Of a stretch of DNA of 64,000 nt, positions 1-9,906 are shown piece after piece (positions within the stretch are counted from its first letter, which is position 1; each line of letters opens with the position of its first letter). The DNA is from Halothermothrix sp. (GTDB lineage: Bacteria; Bacillota; Halanaerobiia; DY22613), in the NCBI GenBank assembly GCA_016841825.1, contig JAENYK010000007.1:112846-176845 (forward strand), in the 5' to 3' direction. The translations under genes and the position numbers were made by a program. The notes below the pieces were generated by a model. It made no database searches. It was not told the origin of the DNA and saw only the letters and a list, made by a program, of their open reading frames with translations.

Positions 1-309
1 GTCGATTTCATTTAAACAAGCAATTTTCCCCGATATTTCTTCTTTAGTCAAGCCCAGATTTAAATCCAACAAATTCTTGACTCTACCTTCAGGCAACTCT
101 CTAATATGACTTATTCCTTGAGAAAGGTTTTCCCAGTATTCATTAACATCTTCTGCTCCGGCAAATTTACAATCTATACCGATTATAGCTATATCCTGTA
201 TACTGTCATTTTGATTTTTTAAGGCTCTTAAAATTTTAAATGCAGCTTTTTTATCTAGTTTGCCATTTTGAACGCCTTCTAATATATATTTATTTATCAA
301 AGCATCCAT
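1..309 (-). CDS. Polyketide synthase, N-terminal part only (KS start), cut by the window edge
   Basis: Open from an ATG at 309 to the window edge, giving 103 residues. A GGGGGC ribosome binding site lies 6 bases upstream of the ATG. The first 30 residues are a charged helical segment (MDALINKYILEGVQNGKL) like the N-terminal docking helices of PKS proteins. The start of a ketosynthase follows, with the motif IAIIGIDCKFAGA. It starts 15 bp after the stop of the preceding PKS, so it is the next protein of the same assembly line. Everything beyond the KS start, including the active Cys, lies outside the window, so the module content is unknown. The resemblance to the KS starts of the two neighbours makes the family assignment firm. 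Confidence 0.88.
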   Translation of the reverse strand, partial: MDALINKYILEGVQNGKLDKKAAFKILRALKNQNDSIQDIAIIGIDCKFAGAEDVNEYWENLSQGISHIRELPEGRVKNLLDLNLGLTKEEISGKIACLNEID

Positions 310-324
310 TAACTTGCCCCCTTT

Positions 325-3300
325 TTAGTCCAAACTATCCAAACCTTCCTCTATAGATAGCTCACCCTTCTCAAGACTATCTAGCATGTCTTCTAACTGG
401 GCATCATAATCTTCTGATTTGTTTGCTGCTGCATCTTCTTTTCCTGGAATTTCTTTAATATGTTGAGTCATATCTAAAACTGTAGGATATGTGAATATAT
501 CGGTAATATCAATAATTCCCTGGAACTCTTCGTTCATCGCTTTATACAGTTGAGTCGCAAGAATAGAATCTCCGCCCATTTCATTGAAGGTCTGATATAC
601 ATCTATCTCAGATAAACCTAAAACACTTGCAAATACTCTCCCAATTCTTATCTCTTCATCATCATATTCACCACTACTTTTACCTTTTAACACTACTTCT
701 TTTAGATTTAATTCCTTATCATCTTGATTCACTTTAACTGTTTGTATTTGAACAAGTTTATTAATCTCAAAGGACAAATCAACATAAAGTTGTTCTCTTT
801 GAAGTGCTATTGCTTTATAGTTCAATTCACCTGGTATCAACCTTGGTTCATTGAGTCGCAGTATAGTATCAAAAGCTTCCAAAGCATTTTCAGTAGAGAT
901 CAACCTATAAAATAGATTTTCATCATCACCTGCAGCATCATAGTCAACAGCCATACCGACTTCTGACCACCCAGGCCAATTTATAACTATCGTATTCACT
1001 CCATTCTTTCGTCCATAAGCTGCAAAAGAGTCCAAGAATGAATTCGCTGCTGTATAGTCACTCTGTCCAGCCGATATTTGTAGAGTAGCAATGGAAGAGA
1101 ATAGGACAAAGAAATCTAATTTATCTTCTTTAGTTAAATCATTTAATACCCACGTACCATTTATTTTAGGAAGTATAACATTTCTAAATATATCATTGGT
1201 TTTATTTAAAATGTAACCATCCCCTGCGTTTCCAGCACTATGGATAACTCCATTTATCTTTTTATATTTTTTTCTAGCACTATTTATAACAGTTCTCATC
1301 TGGTCAATATCGCTTACATCTGCATTCATAAGCTCGACGTTGGCTCCTAATGCTTCAACTTCTCTAATTCCTGCAATCTTTCTACAGATTTTGTCATCAG
1401 TACCTTTTTCTAATATACTATCCCATTCTTCTACACCGGGCATTGGCGTTCTATTAATGAGAACCAGATTTACATTTGCGTTAGTTGCGAGATACTTAGC
1501 TACAGCAAGCCCTATACCACCAGTCCCTCCAGTAATAATATAAGCACCTTCATTTTTCATCTGAATTTCTGGTAAATTTTCCTTATCTAATTCTTCTCCA
1601 CTAAATTCTTCAACATATCGTCTTCCTTTTCTATATGCAACTTTATACTTTAAGATCTCAGAATTGAACTCTTCCATAAGCTGATCAATTTCTATATCAC
1701 TATCTATATCGATACATCTAACTGCTAAGTTTGGATATTCTTGTTCTATAACTTTACCCATTCCAAAAAGAGCAGCATTTTGGGGATTTAAGCATTTTTC
1801 ATTTCCAGTTATTTCATCAACATTTTCCGAGATAATTGTTATGTTTAATTTATTCTTTAACTTGCCATCAAGTAAAGCTTTAGTTAGATTAAATAAGCTA
1901 TAAACTCCTAATGTTTGAAATGTTTCAAGTTGTTCTAAGTCTAATAGACCATTATCTTCTCTAAGGGTTAAACAATGTAAAATTTCTGTAATACCTGAGT
2001 CTTTTACATCATTAATCAGTTTTTCATAATCCTCAATACTAGACCCAATTAAATAAGTAGTTGAATCTATCTTTTTAAAACTGTCACCCTGATTTACTTC
2101 TATTAGATTTATATTTCGTGCTTTTAATTTTTTTACAATCTTTTCAGCAATCTTCATTTTTGAACCTAGTACTAGAACAGAACCCTCAATATTTCTTACT
2201 GGTGGAATAGTTTTCTCCTCTTTCCAAAGAATCTTACCGTATACCATCCCTTTACCTGATAGACTGGCAAATTTTCGCTTTTGATCTTTATGAACTTTTT
2301 TGATTGTATAATTCTCGACTTCAACGAGAACTTTTCCATTTTCATCTACTAATGTAACATCAAGAGAGATGGTTTCCGCTCCTGAATTTAAATCTCCTTT
2401 CATTCTCGCGTGACTATAAAACTTTTCTGGTAACTGATGGTATATTTTAAAACTCTTATATATAAAAGGTAAATAAGTATCATTTACCAGCATCATTATG
2501 GAGTTCATAGACTTATCCAGGTTTGCTGGATGAAGAAATGCATCATCTAAATCTGCTAAGAACTCTTTTCTGGTCACAATCTCCACAAAACTCTGATTTT
2601 CTCCCAATTTTACGATAAGAGGAGTAAGCCATCTACCACCAAATGTAAAATCAATATCTTGATCAAACACCAGACTAAGTTCTTTAAGATTACAACTTTC
2701 AAATATTTTATCCACGTCTACATTATCAATTTTGTTATCTATCTTATATACCTTGCCTTCTGCATAGGTAACCCATATATCTTCTTTTGTACTTTGATTA
2801 TCCACTTTGCTTACAATTTCAAATTTTAGATGATCTTCTTTCTTTGTTACAATTGTAAGAACAGATAAAACCTCACCTTCTTCTACGATTAATGGTTCCA
2901 TAAATACTACATCTCTAAGTTCAATATTATAACCTGAATAATATTTACTAGATGCTTTTCTTGCCATTTCTAGATATGATACTCCTGGTAATAAATAACT
3001 ATCAAGTAATTTATGATCCGAAAGTACCCATTTGTTTACTGTAAAGTCTGTTTGATATATGATTTGATCCTTAGTCTCTACTACACATTTATCTAATAGT
3101 AAGTGCCCTATTTTATCAGTATCATCTTTCATTAAGTAATCTTGTGTTCGGAATTTTTTTGGTGGAGCCCAATAACGCTTTCTTTCCAGAGGATAGACAG
3201 GTAAACTTACGATAAAATGTTGACTATTTTTATATAAGTTACCCCATTCGATAGAAGCGCCTTTGATATATAGCTCACATAACTCTTTCAAAATAGAACT

Positions 3301-5148
3301 GTAATTTGTGAGCTCAGAATTAAGTTTTTGAAGTTTTTCGTGAACTTTATCTTCTAATTGCCACTTTTCACTTTCAGTAAGGTCACCATCTTCTAAAGCT
3401 TGCCGATTTCCAGTAATGAGTTTGAATTTACCGTAATATATTCCCTCTTCAAAAACACTTTCTAGTCCGTTTTTATCTAAGATTTCTAATTTTTTCTTTA
3501 AGTCTTCTATGCTATTTACAACAATGGCTACTCTATGTGAATAATGTCCTCGACCTGTTAAAACAGTATAGCAAACGTCTTCAATATTTAAATTCAATTC
3601 ATCTCTATTTAAAAATTTTGTATATTTTTTTATATAATTATTTAATACATCTTGATTTTTTGCACTAAGGGTGAATATATTTGGTCTATTATCATTATTG
3701 ATCACTGGTAATTTATCTGGAGCCTCTTCGACTATTACATGGCAGTTAGTTCCACTAAAGCCAAATGAGCTTACACCAGCTCTTCTTTTCTCTCCATTTG
3801 GAACCCAATCAACCAGTTTGTCAGATACATAAAGAGGTGAATTGCAAAAATCTATATATCTATTTGGTTTATTAAAATTTTCCATAGGAGGGAATTTTTT
3901 GTTCTTCATACCGAGTATAGTCTTAATTAATGCTGCAATACCTGAAGCAGCCACTGTATGCCCAATAGAGGCCTTTATAGAACCTAAAGCACAAAACTGT
4001 TTTTTATCTGTGTATTTTCTGAAAGCTTCTGTTAGCCCTTTGACCTCAATTGGGTCACCCAGATTAGTCGCTGTTCCATGAGCTTCAACATAAGAAACGG
4101 TTTCTGGGTCTATACCGCCCTCTTTCCAGGCAGCGATGATAACCTCTTCTTGTGCTTCTGCATCAGGTGCAGTTAGTCCATTAGAAGCACCATCATTATT
4201 TATAGCTGATCCTCTGATAATCGCATGAATATTATCGCCATCTTTTAAAGCTTCCTCTAATGACTTTAGAAGAACAACCCCTACACCTTCTCCCCACAAC
4301 GTTCCATTTGCATTGTCATCGAAAGGTCTCACAGTTTGATTAGGAGACTCTACTATACTTGTATCCAAAAGCATAATCTCAGATTTAGCCTCTGCAGCAT
4401 CATTTATTAAACTGATTCCTCCAACGATTGCCATATCACAATCCTTGTTTTTTAATGCTTTGCATGCTTGATGCACAGCTACAAGTCCTGAAGAACAAGC
4501 TGTATCTGTAACTAAGCTAGGACCAGAAAGATTATATAAATACGAAACTCTACTAGCTAAAATGCTAGCCCAAGAACCGGTCAAGTGCATTGGATCCATT
4601 TTGGTCATATTTTTGTAATAACACATAGTTGTTGTATCATGTCCTACATAAACCCCCGTTTTAGTTCCGTAAATCTTATCTCCACCATAACCTGCATCCT
4701 CTATAGCTTCCCAGGCAGTTTCTAAAAATAATCTTTGATCAGGATTCATGTAGGTTGCTTCTCTGGGAGAAATGTTAAAAAATTCAGCATCAAATTTATC
4801 GAGTCCATCTTTTAAATACCCGCGTTTCGGATAATAAACATTCTCTCTAGATATCGGCACTCCTTTCAAAACTTCCCAAAATGCCGGGTGATCTAAAAGA
4901 AACTCTTCATCTTTAATTCTCTCTTCTGGATACTCAGCTATACAGATTTTTTTATTAGCTATATTATCCCAAAACTCATCTATGTTTCTTGCCCCAGCGA
5001 ATTTGCCACTCATACCTATAACTGCTACATAATCATCATCTATGCTCTTATTCTTTCCCATTAATTCCTTTAACAGTTTTTCCGCCTCTTTCGGGGACAG
5101 TTTCTGTTCAGAAACTTGCTTATAGATATAATTTCTTATTAACTCCAT
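325..5148 (-). CDS. Trans-AT polyketide synthase module KS-DH-KR-ACP (1607 aa)
   Basis: A single-module modular PKS without an AT domain. Domains in order are: docking helices 1-35; ketosynthase about 38-475 with the Cys-His-His triad (TDTACSS, C218; AHGTA, H357; IGHTVA, H397); a KS-side linker ending in SLPVYPLERKRYW near 650; a dehydratase-like double hotdog about 680-930; a ketoreductase with TGGTGGIG and the SDYTAAN tyrosine near 1365; an ACP with GGDS at S1528; and a C-terminal docking-like tail (LDSLEKGELSIEEGL). The DH motif HxxxGxxxxP reads HKLLDSYLLP, so the Gly is Asp while His712 remains, and activity is uncertain. The start ATG abuts the upstream stop and has AAAGGAGG before it. 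The missing AT should be supplied by the free transferase encoded upstream. Confidence 0.93.
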   Translation of the reverse strand: MELIRNYIYKQVSEQKLSPKEAEKLLKELMGKNKSIDDDYVAVIGMSGKFAGARNIDEFWDNIANKKICIAEYPEERIKDEEFLLDHPAFWEVLKGVPISRENVYYPKRGYLKDGLDKFDAEFFNISPREATYMNPDQRLFLETAWEAIEDAGYGGDKIYGTKTGVYVGHDTTTMCYYKNMTKMDPMHLTGSWASILASRVSYLYNLSGPSLVTDTACSSGLVAVHQACKALKNKDCDMAIVGGISLINDAAEAKSEIMLLDTSIVESPNQTVRPFDDNANGTLWGEGVGVVLLKSLEEALKDGDNIHAIIRGSAINNDGASNGLTAPDAEAQEEVIIAAWKEGGIDPETVSYVEAHGTATNLGDPIEVKGLTEAFRKYTDKKQFCALGSIKASIGHTVAASGIAALIKTILGMKNKKFPPMENFNKPNRYIDFCNSPLYVSDKLVDWVPNGEKRRAGVSSFGFSGTNCHVIVEEAPDKLPVINNDNRPNIFTLSAKNQDVLNNYIKKYTKFLNRDELNLNIEDVCYTVLTGRGHYSHRVAIVVNSIEDLKKKLEILDKNGLESVFEEGIYYGKFKLITGNRQALEDGDLTESEKWQLEDKVHEKLQKLNSELTNYSSILKELCELYIKGASIEWGNLYKNSQHFIVSLPVYPLERKRYWAPPKKFRTQDYLMKDDTDKIGHLLLDKCVVETKDQIIYQTDFTVNKWVLSDHKLLDSYLLPGVSYLEMARKASSKYYSGYNIELRDVVFMEPLIVEEGEVLSVLTIVTKKEDHLKFEIVSKVDNQSTKEDIWVTYAEGKVYKIDNKIDNVDVDKIFESCNLKELSLVFDQDIDFTFGGRWLTPLIVKLGENQSFVEIVTRKEFLADLDDAFLHPANLDKSMNSIMMLVNDTYLPFIYKSFKIYHQLPEKFYSHARMKGDLNSGAETISLDVTLVDENGKVLVEVENYTIKKVHKDQKRKFASLSGKGMVYGKILWKEEKTIPPVRNIEGSVLVLGSKMKIAEKIVKKLKARNINLIEVNQGDSFKKIDSTTYLIGSSIEDYEKLINDVKDSGITEILHCLTLREDNGLLDLEQLETFQTLGVYSLFNLTKALLDGKLKNKLNITIISENVDEITGNEKCLNPQNAALFGMGKVIEQEYPNLAVRCIDIDSDIEIDQLMEEFNSEILKYKVAYRKGRRYVEEFSGEELDKENLPEIQMKNEGAYIITGGTGGIGLAVAKYLATNANVNLVLINRTPMPGVEEWDSILEKGTDDKICRKIAGIREVEALGANVELMNADVSDIDQMRTVINSARKKYKKINGVIHSAGNAGDGYILNKTNDIFRNVILPKINGTWVLNDLTKEDKLDFFVLFSSIATLQISAGQSDYTAANSFLDSFAAYGRKNGVNTIVINWPGWSEVGMAVDYDAAGDDENLFYRLISTENALEAFDTILRLNEPRLIPGELNYKAIALQREQLYVDLSFEINKLVQIQTVKVNQDDKELNLKEVVLKGKSSGEYDDEEIRIGRVFASVLGLSEIDVYQTFNEMGGDSILATQLYKAMNEEFQGIIDITDIFTYPTVLDMTQHIKEIPGKEDAAANKSEDYDAQLEDMLDSLEKGELSIEEGLDSLD

Positions 5149-8100
5149 TTATTGACCCTCCTTTATATTTAACATTATATCAGCATCTGCAACAGCTATT
5201 TCACCTTTAGCCAACTTATCTAATATATTACTTAAATTATCAGATGCCACTGTTTTAACAGGTTCTTTTTTAATTGCTTTCTTCTCTATATAAGCTGCCA
5301 TTTGACTTATAGTCGGATAAGTAAATATGTCAGCTATATTTATAACATTTGGGAACTCTTTTTCTACCTCTTTTAATAGACGTGTTGCCATAATAGAGTC
5401 TCCACCCATTGCACTGAAAACCTCAAAAACATTGATCTCATCGAAACCAAGCAGGTTGGCCCAGATATTTGCAAGCTTAATTTCTACCTCACCTAGTTGC
5501 TGATGATTTTTACCCAAAATTTTAACCGAATCTATTGTGTTATTATCTTTGTGTTTATTATTTGGTCGAGATTTTCTAATCGAAATCTTTAGTTCTTTTT
5601 CAACTTCCTGAGCCAGTTTTGCTTTTAAACTATTTCGCTTTAAGTTAAGCAAATTATAGTCTATCTCACCGATAATAACCCTTGTAACCTTCTTTTCTAA
5701 AACCTTTTCAAACGATTCTAGTGCTAATTTCGTTGATAGAGAAACAAAAATTCCTTCTTCAAGACCATAATCAAAAGCCATTCCTGTCTCTTTCCAGGCC
5801 GGCCAATCTATTGCAATTTTAACAGTTGGACTATCTGATTTAGTATAGACGAAAGAATCTAAATAACAGTTTGCTGCAGTATAATCACCTTGTCCTGGCT
5901 CAGCTAACATTGAAGCAAGTGAAGAGAAGACCATAAAAAAGTCTGGATTATCTACCCTCGTCAATTCATCTAATATCCATGTCCCCTTTGTCTTAGTATC
6001 AATAACTGTTCTAAATTTTTTAATATCTTTATGAATTATAAAACCATCACCTGCCACTCCGGCTCCATGCACGACACCGTCAAGCTTACCAAATTGATCC
6101 CTAAGTGATAATATAAGCTTTTGCATCTGTTGTAAGTCACTAACATCTGCACTATAACAGAACACTTTGGTACCTAACGATTCGATTTCTCTAATACCCT
6201 TTAACTTTTTAAGTAGTTTCTTATCGGTTTCTTCTTTCAGGACTTTATCCCATTCCTCTTTTGCGGGCAAAGATGTTCTATTGACAAGGATTAGGTTTAT
6301 TTTATTCTTACTGGCCAGATACTTTCCAATCTCAAGGCCTATACCACCCATTCCTCCAGTTATGAGGTAAGTTCCTTCAGATTTGATCTTAAGATCTCTA
6401 TGTTCCACCTGTTCTAAATCTACTCTAGCCAACTCTTCTACATACCTTTTATTATTTCGATAAGCTATTAGCTGATTATCTATATTATCCTCAACAATCT
6501 CGTTAATTATCATTGATATTTCGGTATTCGTATCTATATCGATAGATTTAATTTTTAGATTTTCATACTCTAATGGAATAATCTTAGCCAGGCCAAATAG
6601 TGAAGCATTTAGCGGCTTAACTTTAGTTTGCTCAGCAACTACTTGATTAGCATAATCAGAGATTAATATAAAATCAATTCGACTCATATATCTATTGTTT
6701 ATAAATGAGCGTACTAGATAAAAAAGGCTATTAACTCCCAGGTCCTGAGCCTGGTCAAAATCATCTATTTTTTTTACCTCTAAATCATTGAATGCATTGA
6801 ACATATGAATTACCCGGCTGATATCTCTATCTTTTAACTCTTCAGCTAATCTCTGATAGTCAGCTTCATCAAAACTAACTGTATATCTGAAATCATTCTC
6901 TTTTGAAAATTCTTTACCAACCTCTACTTCAATGATGTCGGTATCATCCAGTTTAAGTCCTTTTATTATTTCTTCCACCTTTGGGCTAGAATTTTTAAAG
7001 ATTAATGAAGTTTTGTTATCACTATACTCGCCCATAGTATCACTCAAAGGTTCAGCTATCCAATTGATCTCATAAAACATATTTTTATCTTTTAGTCTAT
7101 GCAAACCATTTTCACTAACCTTCTTTACACTATATTCAGATAGTACAGCAACCACATTCCCTTCTGCATCAGACATTAGAACGTCGGATAAGACTGTCTC
7201 ATTATTATTCTCTAAGGATTCTCTTTTTTTCCAATAACTAATTACTTTTTCAGACATCTGATCATACACTTTTAAGGACTTAAATGTGAATGGTAAAAAA
7301 ACATTACCATCTATGACATCGGTAGTTATATTAATGCACTGATCTAGTAAAGGAGGATATAGGGTATATGATTTTAGATCCCTCTGATATCGTTCAGGAA
7401 CCTCAAAATATATTAAATACTCCCCTTCACCGACATAAACCTTATTTAAGACATCCCACCTATCTCCTACTTGAACTTCACTATCGGTATTTTCTTTCAT
7501 CTCTTTTACCAAAAGGTCGTCAGGATTAATCTGATTATATCTCGCGATAATATCTTTTATAGATTTTTTTGTAGGTTGGACGTGGTCCAACACACAAATC
7601 TTCCCTTCGGCATTCTCAATCCAATTATCCAGATAATCTTTACTTAAGATAGAGAATTTGAGATAATCTTCTTTCTCTTTAACGAGAAGTTGGATCTTTT
7701 TGGGTTGATCTTCTTCTATAATAAATGGAACCTGGAAAATTACATCTTTTAATTCAAACTCCTTGAAATGATAATAGTTTTTTGCTACCTCACAAACCAT
7801 TTCGATGTATGCAGTACCAGGTAATATGAAATGTCCTGATACTTTGTGCTGTTCTAATATCCATTCCCCTTTTACATTGAAATTCTTCTCAAAAATTTTC
7901 ATCCCCATAGTTTCAACTGAACATCTATCAAGTAATGGATGAATACTACTATCAGTTTTTAATATACCATCAAATTCAATCCAACAGCGTTTCTCTTCGA
8001 ATGGATATGTAGGTAAGCTTAGCTTATTATATTGTCTATTTTTATACAAATTTTCCCATTTTACTTCAGCACCCTGTATATACATCTGAATAATATCCTC

Positions 8101-9897
8101 TAAAATATATTTATTATCTGCAACTAATTTACAATCCAGTAGTTTTTCGTTGGCCTTTTTACTAATCTTTTTCTTATCCGATTCACTAATAACCTCTAAA
8201 CCTTCTATATTCCCGGAATTAGGTACAATATTGTGATAACCATAGTAAATTCCAGGTGGTAGATCATCTTCTAAATTTAAGGTTTCTAAAATATTAAGCT
8301 TATCTTTAAGTTCACTAATATCAGATAAGAGTATTGCCATTCTATATTCGTGATGCCCTCTTCCAGTATTTGCAGTATAGCAAATGTCTGCCAAATTAAG
8401 TTTGTTGTGATTTTTTATAAATTTTGAATAATTTTTCACCAATATTTTTAAACTTTCAATATTTTTAGCAGATAAAGTTAAAACATTGAGCTGGTCTTCG
8501 GTATTTACCTCCTCTTTAATTGGTGCCTCTTCTAAAATCATATGACAGTTTGTTCCACTAAGCCCAAAGGAACTTATTCCACATCTTCTAATACTATCGT
8601 TAACCTCCCAATCGTTTAAACAGTCATTTACATAGACAGGAGACTCTGTAAAATCAATTCTTCTATTGGGACGTTTAAAATGTAATGTCGGTGGTATTTG
8701 CCTGTTTTTCAACGCAAAGATTACTTTTACTAATCCTGCCATCCCTGCTGCATGATCTAAATGACCAACATTACTTTTTACTGAACCGATTGCACAAAAC
8801 TGTTTTCTTTGTGTGTAATTTTTAAACGCCCTCTGGATACCACTAATCTCAATGGGATCACCAAGTTCAGTACCCGTTCCGTGTGCTTCAATATAAGTAA
8901 TGGTCTCTGGATCTATATCGGCATCCTGCCAGGCCCTTAAGATAACATCTTCCTGGGCTGATGAGTTTGGTGCTGTTATACCATTAGATCTGCCGTCCTG
9001 GTTAATTGCACTCCCTTTGATTACTGCATAAATATTGTCCTTATCCTCCACTGCTCTTTGTAATGGTTTTAAGATTAACGCAACTACCCCTTCTCCTATG
9101 CCTGTACCATCGGAACTATCATCGAAGGTCTTTGCTCTGTCATCCGATGATTCGATACCAATACCTGCACTTTCAGAGCCTTTCACAGGAAGTAGTTCAA
9201 GTTTTACAGAACCTGCTATTGCCATGGAACAGTCTCCATTCCGCAAGGATCGACAAGCAATATGTGTTGCTACCAGAGCCGATGAACACGCTGTATCTAT
9301 TACCATACTTGGTCCCTTTAAATCAAGCATATATGCTATTCTGCTTGCAATAATCGATGTAACATTGCCGGCTACTGAAAGTTCTGTAGAGTCTGGTGCC
9401 ACTCGTTTCACATACCTATTATATCCTTCTTCAAAGTCACCACTATACCCAATAAACACCCCTGTACTTGAGCCCTTTAATTTCCCACCGCCGTAAGCTG
9501 CATCTTCAATGGCAGAATATGCCGTTTGTAAAAACAGTCTTTGGTTTGGATCCATCAGACTCGCTTCTTTTGGTGATATTGAGAATAGCTTGTAATCAAA
9601 TTTATCAATCTCTGTCATATATCCACTTTCAAGATATTCAGGGAGCAGAGCCGAATTTTGAGATTTATAAATACCATCACTATCTTTTTTCCTATTCTCC
9701 GGTATAGGGCTTACCATATCCATACCTATCGAGAGTTGTTCCCAAAATTCTTGTACATTATGACTATTTGCAATTTTGCCTGCAACACCTACTATGGCAA
9801 TATCCTTTTGAGGGGTCTTCTTAATCTTAATCTCAGTGTCAAGATCGTATTCTGAAAGATTAAGACTATCTAAGCTAGGGAATTCAGACATTTTCAT
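5149..9897 (-). CDS. Trans-AT polyketide synthase module KS-DH-KR-ACP (1582 aa)
   Basis: First PKS in transcription order, so it should accept the peptidyl chain from the NRPS. Domains are: a short N-terminal linker 1-30; ketosynthase about 31-460 (IDTACSSALV, C204; H339 in AHGTGT; H379 in VGHLDHAAG); a linker ending SLPTYPFEEKRCW near 628-639; a dehydratase about 650-930 with intact HKVSGHFILP (H684, G688, P693) and Asp852 in LYPPLLDQC; a ketoreductase about 950-1420 with TGGMGGIG (1180-1187), SSLAS and Tyr1339 in GDYTAAN; and an ACP with Ser1501 in GGDS. No AT domain lies between KS and DH. The KR has AGD where B-type KRs have LDD, keeping the last Asp. The ATG has AAAGGAGGG before it and lies 9 bp after the transferase stop. 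Confidence 0.94.
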   Translation of the reverse strand: MKMSEFPSLDSLNLSEYDLDTEIKIKKTPQKDIAIVGVAGKIANSHNVQEFWEQLSIGMDMVSPIPENRKKDSDGIYKSQNSALLPEYLESGYMTEIDKFDYKLFSISPKEASLMDPNQRLFLQTAYSAIEDAAYGGGKLKGSSTGVFIGYSGDFEEGYNRYVKRVAPDSTELSVAGNVTSIIASRIAYMLDLKGPSMVIDTACSSALVATHIACRSLRNGDCSMAIAGSVKLELLPVKGSESAGIGIESSDDRAKTFDDSSDGTGIGEGVVALILKPLQRAVEDKDNIYAVIKGSAINQDGRSNGITAPNSSAQEDVILRAWQDADIDPETITYIEAHGTGTELGDPIEISGIQRAFKNYTQRKQFCAIGSVKSNVGHLDHAAGMAGLVKVIFALKNRQIPPTLHFKRPNRRIDFTESPVYVNDCLNDWEVNDSIRRCGISSFGLSGTNCHMILEEAPIKEEVNTEDQLNVLTLSAKNIESLKILVKNYSKFIKNHNKLNLADICYTANTGRGHHEYRMAILLSDISELKDKLNILETLNLEDDLPPGIYYGYHNIVPNSGNIEGLEVISESDKKKISKKANEKLLDCKLVADNKYILEDIIQMYIQGAEVKWENLYKNRQYNKLSLPTYPFEEKRCWIEFDGILKTDSSIHPLLDRCSVETMGMKIFEKNFNVKGEWILEQHKVSGHFILPGTAYIEMVCEVAKNYYHFKEFELKDVIFQVPFIIEEDQPKKIQLLVKEKEDYLKFSILSKDYLDNWIENAEGKICVLDHVQPTKKSIKDIIARYNQINPDDLLVKEMKENTDSEVQVGDRWDVLNKVYVGEGEYLIYFEVPERYQRDLKSYTLYPPLLDQCINITTDVIDGNVFLPFTFKSLKVYDQMSEKVISYWKKRESLENNNETVLSDVLMSDAEGNVVAVLSEYSVKKVSENGLHRLKDKNMFYEINWIAEPLSDTMGEYSDNKTSLIFKNSSPKVEEIIKGLKLDDTDIIEVEVGKEFSKENDFRYTVSFDEADYQRLAEELKDRDISRVIHMFNAFNDLEVKKIDDFDQAQDLGVNSLFYLVRSFINNRYMSRIDFILISDYANQVVAEQTKVKPLNASLFGLAKIIPLEYENLKIKSIDIDTNTEISMIINEIVEDNIDNQLIAYRNNKRYVEELARVDLEQVEHRDLKIKSEGTYLITGGMGGIGLEIGKYLASKNKINLILVNRTSLPAKEEWDKVLKEETDKKLLKKLKGIREIESLGTKVFCYSADVSDLQQMQKLILSLRDQFGKLDGVVHGAGVAGDGFIIHKDIKKFRTVIDTKTKGTWILDELTRVDNPDFFMVFSSLASMLAEPGQGDYTAANCYLDSFVYTKSDSPTVKIAIDWPAWKETGMAFDYGLEEGIFVSLSTKLALESFEKVLEKKVTRVIIGEIDYNLLNLKRNSLKAKLAQEVEKELKISIRKSRPNNKHKDNNTIDSVKILGKNHQQLGEVEIKLANIWANLLGFDEINVFEVFSAMGGDSIMATRLLKEVEKEFPNVINIADIFTYPTISQMAAYIEKKAIKKEPVKTVASDNLSNILDKLAKGEIAVADADIMLNIKEGQ

Positions 9898-9906
9898 GAC
9901 CCTCCT

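Noticed and set aside
9035-9496. 153-codon plus-strand frame opposite the first PKS
   Set aside because: It lies wholly inside the KS coding region with a Ser/Pro-rich composition typical of antisense shadow frames.
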